Assembly (NCBI GenBank): GCA_030145015.1
Contig: JAQYWI010000037.1
Coordinates: 1-37,190 of the forward strand
DNA: 37,190 nucleotides
Direction: 5' to 3'
From: Desulfobacterales bacterium
GTDB lineage: Bacteria > Desulfobacterota > Desulfobacteria > Desulfobacterales > JAHEIW01
Of the stretch, positions 32,227 to 37,190 are shown one piece after another. Position numbers and translations under genes: made by a program. The notes under the pieces were generated by a model that made no database searches, was not told the DNA's origin, and saw only the letters and a program-made list of their open reading frames with translations. The first letter of the stretch is position 1. Each line of letters begins with the position of its first letter.

Positions 32227-33516
32227 ATGCCGCTTCCTGTTGCAAAAGTTAATCTATGGGGTGATCCTGTAGGTGCTGTGGCTTGGGATGACGACCGCGG
32301 TTTTGCCACGTTTGAGTATGATCCTTCATTCCTTCGCAAACAGCTTGAAATCGCTCCGCTTACAATGCCGTTAAATTCTCAGATCTATTCCTTTCCTGAA
32401 CTGAATGACAAAACATTCTATGGTTTGCCGGGATTATTAGCCGATTCGCTGCCTGATCGATATGGAACAAGACTCATCGAAGTGTGGTTACAGAGACAGG
32501 GCAGATCACTTAAGGACTTTAGCCCTATCGAGAGGCTCTGCTACATGGGAAGTCGCGGAATGGGTGCCCTGGAGTTTGAACCTGCGCTTGTTACCTCAAA
32601 AAAGGCAGTTCGTATTGAAGTTTCTGAGCTAGTGGAACTTGCTGGAAAGATCCTATCGGAAAGAGAAGACTTACTTGTGAACTTATCCAATGCTGAGTCA
32701 ACAGCTTTGGACACGATCATTCGAGTGGGAACATCTGCTGGCGGGGCGAGAGCAAAAGCTGTCATTGCATGGAATCCGAAGACTAAGGATGTCAGATCAG
32801 GCCAGGTGCAAGCACCTGAAGGATTTGAGTACTGGATCATTAAGTTTGACGGCATAAATGACGACACCCTGGGTGACCCCAAAGGCTATGGGAAAATAGA
32901 GTATGCCTATCATCTCATGGCAACGGCTGCAGGAATCAAGATGACCAAATGTCGGTTGATGAAGGAAAATGGACGCGCACATTTTATGACACGTAGATTT
33001 GACCGGACGAACAATTCAGACAAAATCCATATGCAATCGTTTTGCGCATTAGGCCACTACGATTACAAGATGCCCGGCCAGTATGGATATGAAACAGCCA
33101 TGACCACTTGTCTGCAATTGGGACTGGGACAACCAGCTCTTCATCAGCTCTTTAGGAGAATGGTGTTCAACATTATCGCCCGAAATCAGGATGATCATAC
33201 GCGTAATATCGCCTTTCTAATGGATCGAGATGGTAACTGGCATCTTGCCCCCGCCTTCGATGTAATGTGGAGTTACAATTCAAAGGGCGAATGGACGAAT
33301 CGCCATCAGATGACAATTAACGGGAAGCGCGATGGTGTTGAGAAGCAGGATTTCATTGAGTTGGCAAAACAGTTCAGAATTAAGAAACCTAAGGACATAA
33401 TTGCAGATGTAGGTTCGGCAATTCGCCGTTGGCCTGATTTTGCGAAGAAAGTGGGGGTGAAGCGAAAACGGATCACGGATATCGCCTCAACACATAGATT
33501 GCATCTTGTGCCGTAA
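32227..33516 (+). CDS. hipA: HipA-type serine/threonine kinase toxin
   Basis: 429-aa HipA kinase. The N-terminal subdomain includes FYGLPGLLADSLPDRYGTRL. The Gly-rich loop GTSAGGARAKA (168-178) contains Ser170, which aligns with the autophosphorylated Ser150 of E. coli HipA. The catalytic motif is RNQDDHTRN (319-327), with the metal-binding DFD-equivalent LAPAFDV (Asp345). HipA toxins phosphorylate targets such as glutamyl-tRNA synthetase and trigger ppGpp-dependent dormancy in E. coli. The target here is unknown. All key residues are present, so it should be active. It ends 13 bp before the stop of the convergent dehalogenase gene. Confidence 0.9.
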   Translation: MPLPVAKVNLWGDPVGAVAWDDDRGFATFEYDPSFLRKQLEIAPLTMPLNSQIYSFPELNDKTFYGLPGLLADSLPDRYGTRLIEVWLQRQGRSLKDFSPIERLCYMGSRGMGALEFEPALVTSKKAVRIEVSELVELAGKILSEREDLLVNLSNAESTALDTIIRVGTSAGGARAKAVIAWNPKTKDVRSGQVQAPEGFEYWIIKFDGINDDTLGDPKGYGKIEYAYHLMATAAGIKMTKCRLMKENGRAHFMTRRFDRTNNSDKIHMQSFCALGHYDYKMPGQYGYETAMTTCLQLGLGQPALHQLFRRMVFNIIARNQDDHTRNIAFLMDRDGNWHLAPAFDVMWSYNSKGEWTNRHQMTINGKRDGVEKQDFIELAKQFRIKKPKDIIADVGSAIRRWPDFAKKVGVKRKRITDIASTHRLHLVP

Positions 33517-33529
33517 TATTATGAATCAG

Positions 33530-35023
33530 TTAGGCATCTGCTTCAAAGATGGGGACCTCTTTTGAGCTGGCACCTTTAGGATAATCCATCCAATCCAATG
33601 CCTTGCGGGGCTTCCAGCGTCGGCCGTAAAGGATATTGTCAATATAAGGGAAAACCACCCGTGCCAGGGGTGATTTGCGCAGCATGAATTTTACAAATCT
33701 ATGGATGGTACGATTGGGTCTGGAAAAAGGGCATATCGCCATACAGATGCAGCAATCGGTACCGATTTTCCCCCAGTACGCGAAACAGGTCTCCGCATTT
33801 AGCGACCAGCGCTCGATCCCGCGGGCCACCTTTTTTTCTCTTTCTATGGGGATCGATTTTGATGGACAGGATTCCCCGCATTTCAAACAGACTTCACAGA
33901 ACTTTTCAGCGCCCAGGTCGACGGGTTTGTCAGGAACCAGCGGCATGTCGGTCTGTACGGCAAACAGACGCACGCGGGGTCCGAATTTATCGGCGATAAG
34001 ATAGCCGAAACGCCCCAGTTCGCCCAAACCGGCATCAATGGCCAACGGCACCTCCAGGGTGTCGTAATGCCGGTTGTGCTGGGCAACGGCTTTGTATCCC
34101 ATTGCACCGAACCAGCGGGACAGAATCGTCGTGATATAGGCGCCGCGCGCGTAGTTGTAACCACTCTCCACCAGGGTGGGGGTGTGCGGTGCCGAGCGCA
34201 CCATGTCAGCCTTCATCTCGGTGGCGACAACCACGGCATAGGGGAGCGGTTCGGGAATCTCCTTGCCCCAATTTTCCCAGTCATCATAATGTATTCGGCC
34301 CCGGTGTGAATACGCCCAGCGGGGATCAATTTTACAAACGCCCACCAGGTCGGCGCCAAGGTGCTGGGCCCATTTTTTGACGATTTTGGTGGCTTTGGCA
34401 GGATCTATTGCGGCCCCGGTCTTGGCATCTTCTTTAGATAAGTAAATGCTGCGGGATAAGGAGGTTTCCGGATCCACAACGGCTTTATCCCCTAACATCA
34501 TGGGGAATTCGATGGAGGAGACGAGCATGGCCACATTCGGTTGGTAACGACCGTCAATGGCGCCGGTTTTGCCTAAAGGACCGCCCACAGCCCGGCGTTG
34601 ATCGTCATAGTCTTTTTTTTCGGGATGCGCTTGATAATAATCTTCGTACTGCTTTGAGCCCGGTTTCATCGTATTACGGGCAAACATCATGTCGCGTTCA
34701 TCTGCCTGTTTGAAACCGGTCCCGTCGCCATACAGATAATCGACCGCATACTTGGGCCTGGCAGCCTTGCCATTATAGGGTATGAGAAAGACGGCCTGAA
34801 CCGCCACACCGATACCGAGGAACCCGGCAATCGGCACGCGTGCCGCCGGCCATGACAAAATGAGTATGCCGAGCAAGATATGCAAGGCCGTCAATGCCGC
34901 CCCCCATTTGGGGGCCCGCGGTTCCTGCTCACGGATGGACTCATAGGTAAACAAAAGGGCCATACAGATAATTGCCAGATTTACCAGAGACAGTATCCAG
35001 ATGAAGGAAGGGTTGCTGATCAT
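33530..35023 (-). CDS. rdhA: Reductive dehalogenase with N-terminal membrane helices
   Basis: 497-aa corrinoid/4Fe-4S reductive dehalogenase-type protein. Three hydrophobic helices occupy the N-terminus (about 7-27, 40-58, 62-82) in place of the Tat signal (RRxFxK) of classical RdhA. DERDMMFAR (108-116), IDAGLGELGRFGYLI and FGPRVRLFAVQTDMPL are family blocks. Cluster 1: Cys376, 379, 382, 386 followed by Pro. Cluster 2: Cys413, 424, 427, 431 followed by Pro, plus Cys425. The catalytic domain thus looks complete. A GGGAG site 7 nt upstream supports ATG 35023. No rdhB anchor gene is adjacent; the fused helices may replace it. The substrate, an organohalide or possibly another reducible group, is unknown. 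Confidence 0.88.
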   Translation of the reverse strand: MISNPSFIWILSLVNLAIICMALLFTYESIREQEPRAPKWGAALTALHILLGILILSWPAARVPIAGFLGIGVAVQAVFLIPYNGKAARPKYAVDYLYGDGTGFKQADERDMMFARNTMKPGSKQYEDYYQAHPEKKDYDDQRRAVGGPLGKTGAIDGRYQPNVAMLVSSIEFPMMLGDKAVVDPETSLSRSIYLSKEDAKTGAAIDPAKATKIVKKWAQHLGADLVGVCKIDPRWAYSHRGRIHYDDWENWGKEIPEPLPYAVVVATEMKADMVRSAPHTPTLVESGYNYARGAYITTILSRWFGAMGYKAVAQHNRHYDTLEVPLAIDAGLGELGRFGYLIADKFGPRVRLFAVQTDMPLVPDKPVDLGAEKFCEVCLKCGESCPSKSIPIEREKKVARGIERWSLNAETCFAYWGKIGTDCCICMAICPFSRPNRTIHRFVKFMLRKSPLARVVFPYIDNILYGRRWKPRKALDWMDYPKGASSKEVPIFEADA

Positions 35024-35091
35024 GATTTACTCCCTAATTAGAAGTGCCTAAAATGACTCAAATGAGCTAAAGTGCCTAAAGTTGAGGAATT

Positions 35092-35189
35092 CTGCCCGTC
35101 GAGAGCCTCCCTTCGAGGGCCTCCCGTCGAGAGCCTCCCTTCGAGGGCCTCCCTTCGAGGGCCTCCCTTCGAGGGCCTCCCTTCGAGGG
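35092..35189. repeat. Seven 14-bp tandem repeats
   Basis: Seven units with consensus CCTCCCTTCGAGGG. Units 1 and 3 vary (CCGTCGAGAG). Each unit contains CCC-TTCGA-GGG, a mini-hairpin. It is followed directly by a 13-bp array at 35193-35231. Confidence 0.85.
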
Positions 35190-35192
35190 CCT

Positions 35193-35231
35193 CAGGGTCG
35201 AACGACAGGGTCGAACGACAGGGTCGAACGA
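35193..35231. repeat. Three 13-bp tandem repeats
   Basis: Three identical copies of CAGGGTCGAACGA (35193-35205, 35206-35218, 35219-35231), joined to the end of the 14-bp array and sharing the TCGA core with it. Confidence 0.85.
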
Positions 35232-35424
35232 TCATTTTAAAAAGGATGGTGAAGACACTGTGAAATTTTGTGTCGAGGACGAGGACGAGAACGATAAATA
35301 TGGAATCGTAAATCCTACTCGTCCTCGTTCTCGAAAACTAAAAATAAGCTTTGCACCTTTAAAAAAAGACAGAGCGCGAGCGACACCATAATTTTAGGCA
35401 TTTTAGATCATTTTTAATTTTGGC

Positions 35425-36363
35425 TCATTTGTTATCCTTAAGAAATCGCTCGAGCTGCTTCATGTTGGCGACATTGTAAACTTTGGCCGGGTAATCGGCC
35501 GGCAGAATCTTTTTTAACAAACCGGCAAGCACCCGGCCCGGGCCGACTTCCACAAAGGTTTCGATCTCTGCGTCCATCAACTTGACCATGCAATCATACC
35601 ATTTTACCGGGCTGCACAGCTGCCGGCCCATGATGTCTTTAATTTCATCGGCCGCGGTGGTGATATCGGCCGAAACATTAAGGATAATGGATTTTTCAGG
35701 AGGATTAAAGCCAATTTGGTCTAAAGCCTCTTTGAACTCTTGCTCGGCACCCTTTATGAGCTCACTGTGCCAGGCACCGCTGACTTTCAGCGGTATGGAC
35801 TTGGCCCCCTTTTGCGCGGCCAGCATTGAGACTTTTTCGACCGGCGCCGGTGAACCGGTGATCACAATCTGAAGTTCGCTGTTGTGATTGGCCACCGACA
35901 CAACCCCTTGCGGTTGGACTTCGGCGACGAGATCGTCGACTTCGGTAATCGGCAATCCGACGATGGCATGCATCGCGCCCTTATATCGGGTGGATTCGCG
36001 ATGCATGAGCGTGCCTCTTTGATATACCAGCTTGAGGGTGTCTTCAGCGGATACAACGCCGGCGGCATCCAGGGCGCTGTATTCTCCCAGACTGTGGCCG
36101 GCACAATAATCGAAATCGACGCCCTCTTTTTGAAGGACGGCCAAACAGGCAAGGTTAACTGTCGTAACGGCGGGCTGCAGGTTGACCGTCGCGGTCAGTT
36201 CTTCCATGGGGCCTTTAAAACACAACCGGGAGACATGCATTTTGACGGTCTCTGCGGCCATGTCGAATATTTCGCGAACAAAATCGTATTCCCGATAAAA
36301 TTCCTCTCCCATCCCCACACTCTGGGAGCCCTGACCGGGAAAGAGAAACGCTGTTTTGCTCAT
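35425..36363 (-). CDS. fabD: Malonyl-CoA:ACP transacylase
   Basis: 312-aa FabD, which loads malonyl groups onto acyl carrier protein for fatty acid synthesis. FLFPGQGSQSVGMG opens the protein. The nucleophile elbow GHSLGE has Ser91, and the catalytic His199 is in SGAWHSEL. Length is normal for the family. ATG 36363 has GGAGGG 8 nt upstream. No other fab genes are in the window; it is bracketed by two repeat-rich gaps, so it seems to stand alone. Confidence 0.96.
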   Translation of the reverse strand: MSKTAFLFPGQGSQSVGMGEEFYREYDFVREIFDMAAETVKMHVSRLCFKGPMEELTATVNLQPAVTTVNLACLAVLQKEGVDFDYCAGHSLGEYSALDAAGVVSAEDTLKLVYQRGTLMHRESTRYKGAMHAIVGLPITEVDDLVAEVQPQGVVSVANHNSELQIVITGSPAPVEKVSMLAAQKGAKSIPLKVSGAWHSELIKGAEQEFKEALDQIGFNPPEKSIILNVSADITTAADEIKDIMGRQLCSPVKWYDCMVKLMDAEIETFVEVGPGRVLAGLLKKILPADYPAKVYNVANMKQLERFLKDNK

Positions 36364-36789
36364 AATAAACCCTCCGGATTTATTATTCGTTGTTTGTGGT
36401 CCGTTGTCCGTTGCATGTACTTATTTGAGGGATGGAGGATTTTTTTCAAAGCTTGTCATTCCCGCGCAGCAGGCTGTGTCGCAATTGGAAGAGCTACTCA
36501 TATTGGTGTTTTCGTCATTCCGGGCTTGACCCGGAATCCAGTGCTTTTTCAAAGCCTTACGTTACTGGATGCCGGATCAAGTCCGGCATGACAGGCAGAA
36601 ATTAAGCGCATTTTTGAATTATGACACAGTCTGCTGCGCGGGAATGACGGGAAAAACCCTCAGACTGCTCAATTAAATGATACAGGTGATGCAGCTTGCT
36701 AAGCTTAGCAGCATGTATGGGTTATGAATTTGCAACGTACAACGGACCACTTACAACGAACAGTATTGACCACTGACAACGGACAGTCT
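36364..36789. repeat. Three-layer nested palindromic repeat region
   Basis: Outer words around TTGTTTGTGGTCCGTTGTCC (36390-36409) face their inverse near 36737-36788 (CAACGGACCAC, ACAACGGACAG). The middle layer, GTCATTCCCGCGCAGCAGGC (36455-36474, continuing to 36480), faces its inverse at 36623-36648 with one mismatch in 26 bp. The inner layer, CATTCCGGGCTTGACCCGGA (36516-36535), faces 36565-36592 imperfectly. The inner unit translates to the VIPGLTRNP motif found in many spurious database proteins. No gene is present. Confidence 0.8.
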
Positions 36790-37190
36790 TTATTTGTCTA
36801 GTTTAAACAGTTTCCGGACCATATCGATATAAAAGGATTTATCTTCACGCATGCCGTTTTGCTTCAGAAACAGGGTCGGATCGTGCAGAATCTTGTTGAT
36901 CAGGGAATCCGCCATTTTGTGGATGGCTTCGGCTTCCTGCTCTGAGATCTTACTGGATTGCAGGGTTTTTTTAAGTTCCGCCGCCGCGATTGATTCCATT
37001 TTATCTCTCAGGGCGACGATGGTGGGCACGATATCTAAACTTTCATGCCATTTACGGAAATGAATGACGGCCTCATCGACGATGCGTTCACCTTTAATGG
37101 CCTCTTTGCGGCGATCATCAACATTTTCGTCGATGATTCCCTTCAGGTCATCGATATCATAAACATATGAATTGGCGAGGCGATTGATTT
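36790..37190 (-). CDS. hemA: Glutamyl-tRNA reductase, C-terminal part (cut by window edge)
   Basis: The last 132 or so residues of HemA, read leftward from the window edge to TAA at 36790. The text NRLANSYVYDIDDLKGIIDE, then NVDDRRKEAIKGERIVDEAV, then FRKWHESLDIVPTIVALRDK is characteristic of the linker helix and dimerisation domain. The enzyme makes glutamate-1-semialdehyde, the first step of C5 tetrapyrrole synthesis, needed for haem, sirohaem and the corrinoid cofactors used by dehalogenases. The N-terminal catalytic part lies outside the window. Confidence 0.93.
   Translation of the reverse strand, partial: INRLANSYVYDIDDLKGIIDENVDDRRKEAIKGERIVDEAVIHFRKWHESLDIVPTIVALRDKMESIAAAELKKTLQSSKISEQEAEAIHKMADSLINKILHDPTLFLKQNGMREDKSFYIDMVRKLFKLDK

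Larger units (their letters stand above)
35024..35424. other. Intergenic region with tandem arrays and nested inverted repeats
   Basis: No gene supported. Outer words AGTGCCTAAAATGACTC/AAATGAGC (35042-35080) face TTTTAGGCATTTTAGATC/GGCTCATTTG (35390-35430). GAGGACGAGGACGAGAACGA (35273-35292) faces a partial inverse at 35319-35336. The tandem array lies at 35092-35231. The 66-codon frame through the array gives RREALEG-type repeats and looks like translated repeat, not a protein. Confidence 0.6.

Noticed and set aside
31904..33516. hipBA as part of a prophage or integrative element
   Set aside because: No integrase, attachment repeats or tRNA gene is visible near the pair.
35092..35231. CRISPR array
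   Set aside because: The repeats are directly adjoining 13-14-bp units with no spacers, and no cas genes are in the window.
35038..35235. 65-codon frame with REALEG-type repeats
   Set aside because: It is the translation of the 14-bp tandem array; the unit length is not a multiple of three and no ribosome site is seen.
35884..36591. 235-codon rightward frame over fabD and the VIPGLTRNP repeat
   Set aside because: Antisense to fabD, and its end is the well-known spurious VIPGLTRNP repeat translation.

Overview
The window looks like chromosomal DNA from an anaerobic member of the Desulfobacterota (Desulfobacterales-like). I infer this from the gene content: a TAXI-type TRAP transporter, orphan LivK-type binding proteins, a corrinoid/Fe-S reductive dehalogenase, a dksA-PHP-rnc-radical SAM operon, and base composition of moderate G+C. 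No rRNA, tRNA or CRISPR array was seen.

Layout. (1) 1-2.8 kb: a class A penicillin-binding protein. (2) 2.9-13.3 kb: a nutrient sensing and uptake block. A histidine kinase with a DctB-like sensor and a NarL-type transmitter, its response regulator and a LivK-type binding protein run leftward. A paralogous binding protein, a TAXI binding protein, a fused TRAP permease and a universal stress protein run rightward. (3) 13.3-23.9 kb: a polyphosphate locus. Rightward it holds an HhH Lys-rich protein, a metallophosphoesterase, two PPK2 kinases and an ABM-domain protein. Leftward it holds PPK1, a CYTH-like/CHAD protein, a ParA-type ATPase, a CxxC mini-protein, SixA and a 41-residue Lys-rich peptide. 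(4) 23.9-27.3 kb: a zinc-ribbon/adenylate cyclase/ATPase/TPR regulator. (5) 27.4-30.5 kb: a tightly overlapping operon dksA, PHP phosphatase, rnc, radical SAM protein. (6) 31.2-35.0 kb: an accessory segment with a small conserved-looking protein, a reductive dehalogenase fragment, a hipBA toxin-antitoxin pair and an intact reductive dehalogenase with three N-terminal membrane helices. (7) 35.4 kb to the end: fabD and the 3' end of hemA.

The most striking finding is a family of palindromic mobile-looking elements, about 145-345 bp long with perfect or near-perfect terminal inverted repeats. There are four copies (13268-13612, 17442-17634, 19857-20000, 28335-28480) and one remnant (30888-30913). 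The copy at 28335-28480 lies inside the radical SAM gene, directly after the Fe-S cysteine motif. It adds about 48 codons in frame and leaves the gene open. This resembles the in-frame palindromic elements known from Rickettsia.

The second theme is polyphosphate. PPK1, two PPK2 enzymes, a polyphosphate-binding CHAD domain, SixA and a ParA ATPase sit together. Several products carry unusually Lys-rich tracts, and there is a tiny 41-aa peptide that is 26/41 lysine. I infer a polyphosphate granule synthesis, use and positioning module. Other intergenic gaps carry long inverted pairs built from short repeated words, a 14-bp/13-bp tandem array, and a nested VIPGLTRNP-type palindrome.
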